A stretch of 64,000 nt of DNA from Lasiosphaeria ovina. Lineage: Eukaryota > Ascomycota > Sordariomycetes > Sordariales > Lasiosphaeriaceae. The DNA lies in assembly GCA_033439765.1 (NCBI GenBank), contig JAULSN010000003.1, positions 6,076,001-6,140,000 on the forward strand. Direction: 5' to 3'. Below, one piece after another: positions 1 through 10,432 of this stretch. Every line of letters starts with the position of its first letter. Position 1 is the stretch's first letter. A program made the translations under genes and the position numbers. The notes beneath the pieces were generated by a model, which did no database searches, was not told the origin of the DNA, and worked only from the letters and a program-made list of their open reading frames with translations.

Positions 1-648
1 TGTGGGCGGTGTGCCATCTCCCGATTGGGCCCGCGGCTGGCTGATCGTCTCATTGACGGCTGGCCCCTGGTCTGCACTGATCCAGAACTCGCCCGTCTGA
101 GGGAGCCACGGGTATTGCGGGGAAGAGACCATGGGCGTGGGGCAGAGTCGCGCTGGTTTGATCTATAATGCCGGCCGCTATGACGACAGACCACTCGGCA
201 TATGGGCAGCCCCAAACTCGGCCACTCGTCAGGCATATACGACGCCAAGGCCTCTGGCCATTGAGCCGCCCGACGCCGTGATGTTCGCCTTGTGGTCCGC
301 CCTTGGCGTCATCTTGGTTGATTTGCTTACTTCACGTGGTGGGCCTTCAGTCATTGGCGCGGCTAGCACAAGGCCCAAAGTCAGTGGAAGACGAGTTCAT
401 GAAGATGTTCTTGATTCCGGAATGGCGGGCAAAGAGAATGTGGTTCTAGGCTTGGTAAGAAAATGAAATGAAGCAAAGGAGAGAATTCTCCAGCTCAATA
501 TATATCCATCCACCAAAATAAGTAATCATAGCCTATCGCGCGTTCGGAGATAGCTCGCTTCTCCGCTCTCCTTGGGTTCTGCACGGAGCCAGTCTGGCAT
601 CCACTGCTGCTTCATGGAAACAGCAATGTCGCTTTTGTCGTCCCACTC
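1..648. other. No supported gene
   Basis: Several short frames are open on both strands here, but none shows a recognisable domain. A minus-strand frame beginning near position 132 could be the 5' end of a gene running off the left edge; the visible stretch is too short to judge. Confidence 0.5.
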
Positions 649-1033
649 CTAGTTATTGTTCAAATAGCTCATGGAGCGAGGCGCTGGGTCTGCGACACAG
701 ATCTTGAGAGCAAATGCGGCTGTGCGCAACGACCTGAACAGAGGAGCCCAAGCCGTTACTTTGGCGGCCTCCAACTCTCTCGACTCCATTAGGAGCTCCG
801 GTCTGTACAGATTGACGCCAAAGAACCTCAGGTCCATGTGTGTGGAAACGTGCTCGAGCATGGCAGGCTGGGTCGCCGATGATGGCCCCGTCATCGATGT
901 TCAAGACGATGGCACGAATGTAGGAGAGCGTGACTGGCCGAGACCTCGCAAACTCCATAAAGACCTCGGGCTCCTCGACGTCGAGCGTGGTATTCTCCCA
1001 AAGGTATTCGCCAAGCTCGCGCGCGCGTGACAA
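649..1033 (-). pseudogene. Decayed F-box/LRR-like hypothetical protein fragment
   Basis: Two overlapping minus-strand frames look like one protein split by a frameshift around 860-900. The first (from 1033) carries an acidic segment including VEEPEVFMEFARSRP and a beta-strand-like IRAIVLNIDD. The second continues with FGVNLYRPELLM, RELEAAK and WAPLFRSLR before a stop at 649. The pattern of a leucine-rich stretch followed by an Arg/Leu helix resembles the C-terminal parts of fungal F-box-type hypothetical proteins; that family assignment is inference. No start or complete domain is visible, and the flanking 1.1-3.8 kb is empty. It may instead be a small intron-containing gene whose splice sites I did not resolve. 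Confidence 0.3.
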
Positions 1034-4000
1034 GTGGGCTCACCTATGCCAGGTGGATAATATTATTGTAGTGTCGCCGCCTGCGAAAGTGACACTTGCA
1101 GGGTTTGTCACCTTCCCCAGCTCACGTTCCTGTCAAGGCATCCGTCCCCGGGATCCTTGTAAGAGCGGGCCGACAAGTTGAAGCAAATGCCTCGGCGCCA
1201 CCCAGCGGGAAAACTGGCATGAACACCATCGCCGTCGTGCTCGCTGTCTCCCAGGACGCGGTCTGTGAATAGCTTATATATGATTCAGCGTATCTCGAGG
1301 AGGAGACTGAAAAATGGAAGGCCAGATCTAAGAAGAACAGTTTAAATCTGCTAACTAATTATGATGGTGACCACGCGACCGCTTTCAGGAAATTGACCCA
1401 CGGAGCTATTTCCTACCCACTAGCCGGTGCCTTGTCCACGCGCCATTTCTCTCGGGCAGGTTTGACCGTTCGAAGTCCACAGCGGTCGATAGAATCCAAG
1501 TTGACTTCCGGGCGGAAGTTAAATGAGTCAAAGCCCTGGGTGAAATCCGGTTGGGGGCGACCGTAATCCATGATCCTGCAAGAGCAGTTTGAAGGTGGGT
1601 TTTCAGGCTCATTTTGGCTGTTTGCGTAGAGACACAGGACACAAGTTGCGGATTCCACCCAGTGTAGTTATGTGTCAAAAGAGACTGTGTCTGTGTGAGA
1701 ACAAAGGTCTTCGACAAAATTGCGGAGTTTTGAAGGACGAAAATTTGAAGCTCTTTAGCTCTGAATCTAGCCTAATAGTTAGGCACTAGAAGGCAGCATC
1801 GAGTCGTTAGGCTTGGCGTCGTCTCTCCGACCAACCTCCACCTCTTCACCTCTTAGAAAAGGAAAAAAAAGGCGAACAAGGGGAAAACTGAGCGACAAAA
1901 GGATAAAGAAAAGAGTGAAGAAAAAAATAGAGCATAAAGAGAAAGGGAATACACTTGAAGTGGCTTACACTACAATGACTGTAGTCGAGGTAAAAGTTCG
2001 ACGACAAGAAACAGAGACGCCCGTGTTCGGTTAATTTGAATAAGAAATGGAAACCTTTGGATTAAATCCAGCCCATTGTCCACTTGGACTATTGAAAGGT
2101 GTATGGAGTATCCACAAGGTATTTTAGCCCAATCTTGGAACTCTCGCGTAGGCAATACCATACAATCCCCCCTAAATGTTTTATTCGAGCAGAATGAAGA
2201 TTTCAGCAAATAAACCGGTTAGGAAAGCCTTTAATGTGTGTTTCTAGGGGAGATTTAGGCCTTTGGGATTCAGTAGTAGAGATTCTAATAGCTATTGCCT
2301 CCCTCGGCCAAAAAAAACCTTTAAGGCAAGTAGTAAGGTGTTAAAGCCGGGATATTTGCCATAAGCTTTTCTTCTTCCCAAGTATCACTCCAACAAACAT
2401 TTAGATAGGGATTGGAGTGTAATTAGACTTCTAAGGTTTGGAGCCACATATCTACCTACCAGTCACAACCACAACATATAAAGCTTCAATGGAATGTAAA
2501 ACAACGGTGCAATGCAGATCCGCCAACTATTTACTATTCGCACATCCCATCGTTGGTATCTTAGTCTACGACCGACAGACATACCTGGTGCACAGACATA
2601 AGGTCATTCGAGTCAGTCACTCAAATGGGGCTCGCAGAGGCTGATGGGACAGCCAAGACACTTCGGCCCGAGCCTGTGTCGTCTCACCGGTTCCAAGGGT
2701 CTTTGGAGTATCTGTGGCTGCGCTATTGGTTGAGACACGAGAAGCTCTGCTTGCAAGTATGGCGCCACCGGGCTCGTTGGTTCGCGAGTGCGGACGACTG
2801 CAGACAGGCACACTAAATGACTATTACCAGTGGTAAGCGGTTGTTGCTCTTGGGAAAAAGCGACCCCCCCTTCGTGTTCGGTGCCCTGGCAAAACTGGGA
2901 AAGGCCGCCAACCGCAACGTGTGCGCTCAATGCGCAGCGCGCTAGGCTGTCAGCCACCACCCGTTGTTGAGTTGTGCGACGCAACCTGGCTGTGATTGGC
3001 TCCACGAGAGCTGCAAATGCAAGCCACTGGGGAAAGGCCGGTCTGGATCAGCCCACGGTCCTAGTGCCTTGTCTATCAACAGGGATCTCGCTTCGTTTTG
3101 TGGACCGCGGCTTGTCCCTTTGGGGGCATGTGGCTGCTGGTGGCGTCAAGCCCGCGTCCTGAAGCGGAGCACGGACGCCCTAGCTTCCCGCGCTATGTCC
3201 GGTCCTGGGAGGCCCAGCGCCAGCCTCTCCGCCGGCGAAGCGTTGGGATTGGAGGGGAGGGGAGCGCCTCGCAAGTTAGCTCCGCGCTTGTCGTCCGGAG
3301 GGATGTCGATCCTTGAGGACGGAGCGAATTTCATGATGCGAAGCTTCTTGATGTTCCCCTAAAACAAAAAATGAGCTGCGAATTAGTGTGTTGTTGAAGT
3401 GGAAGCCGTCGAGCAGATTTATTTGGCCCGAGTCCCGAGAGTGCCGTAAGGGCGACCACATCAGGAGAAGAGGGGCGGTGGCTTGCTTGTTCGACAGGCC
3501 AATGTCTTGGCTCGGCCCCCCGGTCGGTCATTGCAATTGGCTAAGAATCTGAATCTCGCTGTGCGGGATATGTACGGAGTGTTCCGTAACTGACAGTAAG
3601 CAGCCTCTCAGCAAGCAATCCAGGGTCGCTGGACGCATTTGGGCCAGAGAATTGTGCCGTCTTACAGTGGCGCGTTGTAACCCGAGGGGATTTTGACGTT
3701 AACCCCGGCAACTAGAAGTCGCGACTGCCTTGGTCGGTTTATTTTGGGCGACATGGCAAATGGGAAAGAACTATCTGATCGTTCTCCGTCGACGTAACCT
3801 AAAACTGGGCATGCCTGGTTCAGATGATAGGGCCGACGTTAGTTTTTAGGTTTGCAGCGAAAATACCGGGAACCGGGAACGACTCAGGCAGGGAAGGAGC
3901 GAAGCGCCCCCGCGGGCGCTGAACCCTACGGACGGGAAGGTGCTAGGTGCTAGCGAACACGGCGGCACTGCGACAGTGGCCACAGCGCCCCCGCAGCAGA

Positions 4001-4482
4001 GCATGGGCAAAGGCCCACCAGTGGCAAGCACAACCGCCCAAAGTTCACAGGTCGCTCCTGACAGCAGGAGCCAAGCAGACCGTGGGCCGGCTGACCGCGT
4101 GAGCTGTCAGTGAATTAGCTCTGAGAGGCTGTTGCCAAGACTGCGGGAAACTGCGCGATGCCTGTTGTAGGCACAGCCACTGAGCCACACCTTCTTGGGA
4201 TGGGGGCAGTTCAGCTGAAGGGGGAAGTGACGACGGCAGCGCTGCAAGTGCAGACCGACCTGCCTCCGACATCTAATCCACCTCATCTGCCCGCTGTGCT
4301 GAGCCAGTGCCTGTGCCCGTGCTGCCCGTGCCTGTGCTGTGCTTGTACTCGTGTGCGCGCTTCAATTGAGCACGAGGGCGGGCCACCAACTCGGCCATTG
4401 CTTTTTTGCTTCCATCGTGCGACGCCGCGGCCGCTGCGAGCACGGGCGCGAGCGAGTGCGAACGCAAGCGTAGAGCGCGACA
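1034..4482. other. Long intergenic region, no gene seen
   Basis: About 3.4 kb without a supportable gene. A purine-rich tract at about 1855-1955 gives a spurious Lys/Arg-rich frame. Around 2620-3360 both strands are open because the sequence is GC-rich, but the translations lack domains and start context. From about 3840 the DNA becomes C-rich, with repeated CTGTGCC-like words at about 4300-4345; this probably includes the promoter and 5' UTR of the downstream transcription-factor gene. Confidence 0.5.
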
Positions 4483-4869
4483 TTGAGAATGCGCGCCATC
4501 AACCCGCCCTCGTCGTCGTCGTTTGCGTCACGGAGGCCCCAGGCCCGAGCTGCACTACCCCCATTCTCGCTTCCCCCGCCACCCGCAATCCCACGAAGCG
4601 CTCTTTCTGGCACCGGCACCGACAGCGCCCGTCGCATTGGGTCTGGTTCTGGGTCTGCCGCCGGCACTGGCGCCGCCCCTGACGGCCTGGCGAGCCCGGC
4701 AAGCATCGTGCACTCGGCCGGCTCCTCGTCCTACTCAACAACCAGCAGTCCCGGCTATTCCACCAGCAGCATGCCGGCGAACCCGTCCTCTTCCACCCCA
4801 TATCCGTTAGCGCCGCGTCCTACTCGGCCTTCTGACGGGGGCGAGCCGACAGCGCGCCGAGGCAGAACC

Positions 4870-4900
<31 letters not shown>

Positions 4901-5822
4901 TCACCACCACTACCACGGCCACCACCACGCCCTCGGGCTCCGGCTCTACCTCATCTACCTCCGGCTCTGGATCAAGGCCGGGCGTTGGCTCTAGTTCTGG
5001 CTCCACCTCGGCCTCTGGTCCGGGCACAGGCACTCAGCGCAAGCCCTTGCCGGCTTCGCCAACCCAATCGTCGCCGCCAAACCAACGCTTCGGCGAGAAG
5101 CTCCCCTCCATCGCCAGTTTAATACCCCCCGCCTCCCAGTATGCACCACCGCAGTCTGCCCACCAGGGCCTGGGTCAGGGTCAGCCTTCTCCCCGCTCCG
5201 GACCCCGCCCTGGGCCCCTTGCCCGTCCCGCAGGCATGGTCACGTCACCTCCAACACCGCGCCACGCCATTCCCATGGTGCCACCGCACCTAACCCACGG
5301 ACTACCCTCAGTACCGCCGATGCCGGGCCCCGGTGCAGGTCCGGGCCCGGCGCCAGGGTCCGGAGCAGGGGCAGGGGCAACCGGCCCTGGCGGCCAGTAC
5401 CACGAGTTTAGCGTCGGCACCTATCCTGTGGTGCGCGAGTCGTCACAGCAGGATCGCCCCTTCAAATGCGACCTCTGCACCCAGTGCTTCAGCCGGAACC
5501 ACGACTTGAAGCGGCACAAGCGAATTCACTTGGCGGCGAAGCCCTTTCCGTGTCCAAGTTGCGATAAGTGCTTCTCTAGGAAGGATGCCCTCAAGGTACC
5601 TAAACCACGCTGCCGCCCTTCCCCCGTTGAGATGCTATTGCTAATCAATGTGTCCAGCGGCATCGTCTTGTCAAGGCCTGCAAGTCTCCGCCTCCAATAC
5701 TCCCTGTGCCTGAAGCGTTGTTAAAGGAGAAAGAAGCCAAGGGCAAGCCAAAGCCCGAGTTTGTCATAAAACCGCTTAAGGAGCTGAAGCCGAAAGACCC
5801 CAGGGTACTGGCCCTTGCCTGA
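4483..5822 (+). CDS. C2H2 zinc-finger transcription factor (two exons)
   Basis: Predicted nuclear DNA-binding regulator of about 425 aa. Exon 1 is 4483-5595, a 62-nt intron (5596-5657, branch site GCTAATC) follows, and exon 2 is 5658-5822. The first ~320 residues are low-complexity Pro/Ser/Gly/Thr/Ala, with a Gly-Ala tract encoded by a GCGGGC repeat. Finger 1 (about 327-349) reads FKCDLC...RNHDLKRHKRIH. Finger 2 (from about 355) reads FPCPSCDKCFSRKDALK and is completed only by splicing to RHRLVKAC, giving a C-x2-C-x12-H-x5-C finger. Recovery of the histidine by splicing strongly supports the intron. The C-terminal tail is Lys/Pro-rich. Paired RNHDLKRHKRIH/DKCFSRKDALKRH fingers are typical of a conserved ascomycete C2H2 regulator family; I cannot name the orthologue or targets with confidence. 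Reading through the intron would give a false C-terminus. Confidence 0.85.
4872..4900. repeat. GCGGGC-type simple repeat in a coding region
   Basis: Short tandem GCGGGC units encode the Gly-Ala run in the low-complexity N-terminal half of the C2H2 factor. Such a tract is prone to length polymorphism. Confidence 0.7.
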
Positions 5823-7437
5823 AACCTCTTATTCTGTCGTCAAAATGGAAAACCTATCTGACCATGTTTAATAGTAACAATAACTCCTCGTCACGGACAC
5901 GTCACCAAAATCGGAGTGCGCAGAGATGTTGGTGTTTATGGCACCACATCACCGATGCATGGTCTTTTGGGAGGACGGCCGAAGTCCCGATCGCCACTCT
6001 ATCGACGGGGATAACTTGGAGGAATGCACTTTAAGATTCTAATGAATGACAGGGGAGTGGAGGGCAGCTCCGTCAAACCCGATGCCCACTATCAAACGTG
6101 CCTGGAAATCGACTTTGGTTTGGCCATCTCAAGAGCGCAGCCTAACGGAAAGGGGAATGAGCACTCAACTTCATCTTGCAACTCAGGACGTCGAGGAGCA
6201 GCGGGCGATGGGAGGCGTTGTCCAGGGAAGAAAAGGACGTCACGCTCATCGGTCTGAGCAACGAATTCGGGTTGTGCTTAAAATGCCAGAAAGTCAATCA
6301 AAGTGGTCAAGAAAGAACAGCCACGGCTGTCTTATTTCGTTCCAAGCCGGAAATTTGCGGCGACCTTGGGGGCAACAACAGAGGTCCCTGCCACTGGCAG
6401 ATGATGGTTTCCAGACACAGAAGGAGACGGCAGGTTGGCCGGGAGAAGAGTATTCGTACGAAGAGTCTCCGAGAACAATGATCTGGAAGGAATAAAAGGA
6501 GTCGGGGAGATGGATAAACTGGCGCATGAAGGCGGATTTTGGGGGATTCTTTTCTCTTCTTTGGGAGTTTCAAATTGCTGGAACCAAGATGGATTTTACG
6601 TGTGGGAGGTGGCAAATATTTGAAAGAGAATCTTTTTGTTGGCGACGGAAAATTGCGCGAGGCAACTTGCGCCGCGGAAATGATGGGTGGACGGGATATT
6701 TGCTTTAAAGACTTTAACGAACCACCTACCTTCAAACCCTTCACAACTAGTTTATGGCCATCTAACAATGGCCGCGGAACGACGGATAAACAATGCAGCT
6801 TAACGAGCCTGCCTACGACTGGGCTCGCACTTTTCACAATATCCAGCAAAATTGCATGCTGCCGTAGGACAGGCTGCTTTCCTTCCTTTACGGCAAGCAT
6901 GTTCTCGGGGATATTTATCCGTCAATGAAAAGTACCTGTCTAGCTATTAAGGTTGTGGCACTCTTATCATGATATATCTCGGGGCCTAAATTTACCTCCG
7001 GTCCACGCACTCTCGTCTTCTTTGCTCTTTGGAGCGGTTATTATTAAATTCTCTTGCTTAATTATTTGATCTTTGCTTAGCTTAGGGGAGGAGGATATCC
7101 CGGTTTGCCTTTCCTCTCATTTCATTTCATTTCCTTTCTTTTGTTTTCTTTTCCTCTCTTTTACTTTATTCCATTGTCCTCTGCCACCCTTTACTTAGAT
7201 ACCTAAGGTACTTTAATTAAGCAAGGTAGTAAGGTTGCTTTCGGGGGCATGGCTGACACTTATTCTAGTAGTCAGGGCCATGGCTCGGGTGATGGGACTG
7301 GATGCCTTGTTCCGTTTGGTGTCCTAATTCGCATCGATGCCGGCAATACCAGCTACTCCCCTGATATGTGCATCAAAAGATGTTGTGTTTCGTAGCGTGC
7401 CGTGTGTGCGCCTGGGTTGTTTGCTCACAGCCCCCGG
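5823..7437. other. Intergenic region, no gene seen
   Basis: Contains the probable 3' UTR of the C2H2 factor and the 3' flank of the sedolisin gene. Small frames at 6024-6900 show no domain. A pyrimidine-rich TTTCATTTC/TTTTC tract lies at about 7110-7170. A palindromic CCTAAGGTACTTTAATTAAG stretch near 7202 is AT-rich and featureless otherwise. Confidence 0.5.
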
Positions 7438-10432
7438 TCATGGCAGGCTCATAAACAAGTCCAGTAGCTTGGGATATATCGGTGTCCTATGTTCGCACTT
7501 GGTCAGTGATTAAGGATTACTTCATGCCTCGGTGCTTGGACGTACCCGAGTCCCGTTACGGGATCCCAGCCCTCTTCGACGCGGAACCCGTCGCCGCCGC
7601 ACCCGGGATTCGAGCCCTTGGTGATGTCGTTGAACACCTCGGGGTGTTTATACTGCGGGTCTCAGTCAGCACCGCTCCCTTAACTCACAAGACGGAAAAC
7701 TCACGAGGACCTGGTGCACGAATCCCACGGTGCTCTTGCCGGCGGCCAGCCGCGCCTCGTTGACGAGGGTCAGGATCGAGGCCCAGATGGGCACCGCCAC
7801 CGACGTGCCGCCCAGGCGGTCGGCGGACCCCCGTGTGACGACGCGGTAGTTGTCGCCGATGGCCGCCACGTCCGGGTAGCCGCGCCCGGCGCGGTTGAAC
7901 AGCCGCCCCGGCTGCGCGCCGACGTTGCTGTAGTTGCGCCCCCCGCCCTCGTACCCCAGGTGCGACATGTTGGCGCGCGCCAGGTACCGCTCCACGTGCC
8001 GAGCCTGCCACCGCGGCGTCTCGAACACGTTGGAGAAGCCGCCGCCCGACGCAAAGTACGTCGTCGCCCGCTCGACGAACTTGGCCTCGGGCGCGTTATT
8101 ATTGCCGTTACCGCTGTTGCCGGGCCTCGCCGTGCGGTTGTCGCTGACGAGCTCGGTGGCGCCGACACTCAGGATGTAGGGGCAGTTGCTCATGAGGCGC
8201 GGCGAGAAGACGTCGCGGTTGGGGCCGAGGCAGCCGGCGCGCGGGTCGTAGCGGCGGCCGCCGACGCCGTTGTCGCCCGACGACTCGACCACGGTCACGC
8301 CCTGCAGCGCCAGCTTCATGATCTCGAAGCACTGCCGCTGCATGTAGCCGTACGGCAGCGCGCTCTCGACGCCGCTGTAGCTGATGCTGATCACGTTGGT
8401 CGGCTCGTACTCGCCGCACATCAGCTCCCCCTGGTACCCGTCGTCGGCGTCGTTGGGGTTCGGGTACTCGGGGTCGCGGCACGCGTCATCGTTGCAGTTG
8501 CCCTCCTGCCCGAACGCGTCCAGCGTGCAGTAGCTGCCGTCGATGGCGTCGAAGAAGGCTTGCGGGGAGCGTTAGTCGCATCACGCGCGTCGTGGTTATG
8601 GCAGGGAGACATAATCAGGAGGGAGCGCGGTACTTACTGTTGAAGAAGCCCGCGTACCTGGTGTTGCTCTTGAGCTGCTCCTGCTGGTACCACTCGTCGT
8701 CGGCCTGGTACAGCACCGCTGTCTGAGGCCAGATGAGCGGGATCGCCACCTGGAAGTCTAGGTCTGCTTCATCTCCGGCCAGCGTAACGTTTTCTATGGG
8801 TCCGTAGGCGCCGTTGATGGCGCGCAGCTCGGGGTGCGTACCCTGTGGTATCCATCTGAACCCCCCTTGTCAGCAAGTCGCGAGACAACTGATAATTCCG
8901 CCAGTCAAGCAGAGCTCAGAGGAAAGACCAGAGCACACAACTTACGAGGCCGTGTGCTTCCAGTACATGTCGAGATCCCATTGGTTGTAGTGCTGGTTCA
9001 GGCCCTGGAACACGCCCAGCTCGTTCCCCGGAGTCGCGGTCGTGCCGTTGGGGATCTGGTACTGGTCTGCTCGTGGCCAAGACTGTCGTGTCAGTGGCTT
9101 ACTGCCAGATGCCTTTCTTTGCTCGGATCACCCCTGACCAAGTAACTGGACTCACTTCTAACGCAGGTCGGCGTGACGTCGTAGCCGCACGACCCGAGGA
9201 TCTTGAACTCGCGCTCCTCGTCGATGCACTCGACGTGCGCAATGTCCGACTCGGCCCGCGGCTTCTTCGGTTTCCTTCTGCGGACTGCGCGCCGCTGCCG
9301 CGTCCGCCGCCGCCGCCGCATGCGCTCGGTAGCCTGCGCCCCGTACCCGGCGGACACGAGCTTGGTGCCTGGCGTGATGTAGTCGACGTGCTCGGCCACC
9401 GAGGTGGGGATGTGGTATCTGCGCAAAATCCGGGCTTGGTCAGTGTCTTGCGGTCGGTGGGTGGGTGAGTTCTGGGTTGCGTGGACTCACTCGGAACAGG
9501 CAATGTTGGTGACGCCTGACTCCAGATGCTCAAACACGTGGTACTTGGCCAGCAGCAGCCTCTCGGCTTCGCCGACGAGGGCGTCGAACTGTATCCACTA
9601 TTTGTGTCCAACATGTCAGCCAGGTGCTTCCCCTAGATGGTTTCGGACAGATCGTCTTTGAACAGCAAAAACCAGCTTCCAAGGGATTCATGCCGCTGTT
9701 GGAACCCGACATCCAAAGGCCGAGCAGCAATCCCACCTAGCGAAGTTCACCGGGGGTTACTGCCATCCGCATTCTCCAAAACGGCATCAACTATCCAACA
9801 ACGCCACTTCGAACAGATGCGCCGCAAAACCGCAAATCTCATAGCCGAGGAAGAGAAAACACACCTGCTTATTCGTCGACTGCGACAGCCGATGCGCCGG
9901 GATACCAGACTCGACCAGCCAGCTCTTGACCGCGTCAACAGACTCAACCGACGGCGCAAACATGGCAGTGACGTCTTTCGCGGACAAGTGCTTCCCGTAG
10001 CGAGGCGACTCTGGATCGGATCTGCAACCTCCTTTGATTAGCTGCACATCCCCGACAACAACCAACAACAACCAAACATTCCAAGTGTCGAAAGGAAGCG
10101 AAACAAAAGCCACCACGCCACGCCACGCATACGCACATATTCATCAGCAGCTCGTGCCCAGCATCCAGGTTCGACTGGCGCAGGCCGACGCGCATGGGCA
10201 GCGTGGTTCCAGCATCGACGCGCTCGCGGCGCGCCCACCCGTCGACGTGAGCCGGCTCGTGTCGCTCGTGCAGGTAGTGCGTGTTGGATGATGACGACGG
10301 GACGCCTCGCGCGTGCGCAACCGTGTCCGTCTCCGTGTCTGATGGCAGCAGAGCTAGGGCCGCGAGCACCGGCTGCAGGACACACGCTGCGCCCGCGACG
10401 GCGGCGAGCGTCGTCCTGCCCCAGAACTGCAT
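7438..10432 (-). CDS. Secreted S53 family peptidase (sedolisin / tripeptidyl-peptidase-like), nine exons
   Basis: Acid serine-carboxyl peptidase, about 723 aa, predicted to be secreted. Exons read on the minus strand: 10432-10137, 10021-9865, 9597-9491, 9418-9156, 9066-8946, 8855-8638, 8558-7705, 7652-7546, 7486-7438; every phase closes. Residues 1-~24 form a signal peptide (MQFWGRTTLAAVAGAACVLQ...). The prodomain shows LPMRVGLRQSNLDAGHELL, SPRYGKHLSAKDV and YHIPTSVAEHVDYITPG. In the catalytic domain GDEADLDFQ supplies the Glu and Asp (about 344 and 348), SSGDNG (about 481-486) the oxyanion Asp, and GGTSVAVP (Ser about 640) the nucleophile. FNDIT...GWDPVTGLGTP near the C-terminus fits the calcium site. 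A very basic Arg/Lys insert lies between prodomain and mature enzyme. Length and motif order match fungal sedolisins; the exact subgroup is not determined. Confidence 0.93.

Noticed and set aside
1..132. Minus-strand frame possibly starting at 132 and running off the left edge
   Set aside because: Only about 44 codons are visible and no domain is recognisable, so it cannot be supported.
1813..2034. Lys/Arg-rich 73-aa frame resembling a nuclear basic protein
   Set aside because: It is a direct translation of a purine-rich A/G tract, without start context or a conserved motif.
7714..8643. 309-aa plus-strand frame opposite the sedolisin
   Set aside because: A shadow of the GC-rich sedolisin exon; the translation is Ala/Val/Arg-rich with no domain.
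10136..10138. Alternative donor GTATGC for the first sedolisin intron
   Set aside because: It puts exon 2 out of frame; the GTGCGT donor three to five bases upstream gives the conserved NISDPESPRYGK junction.
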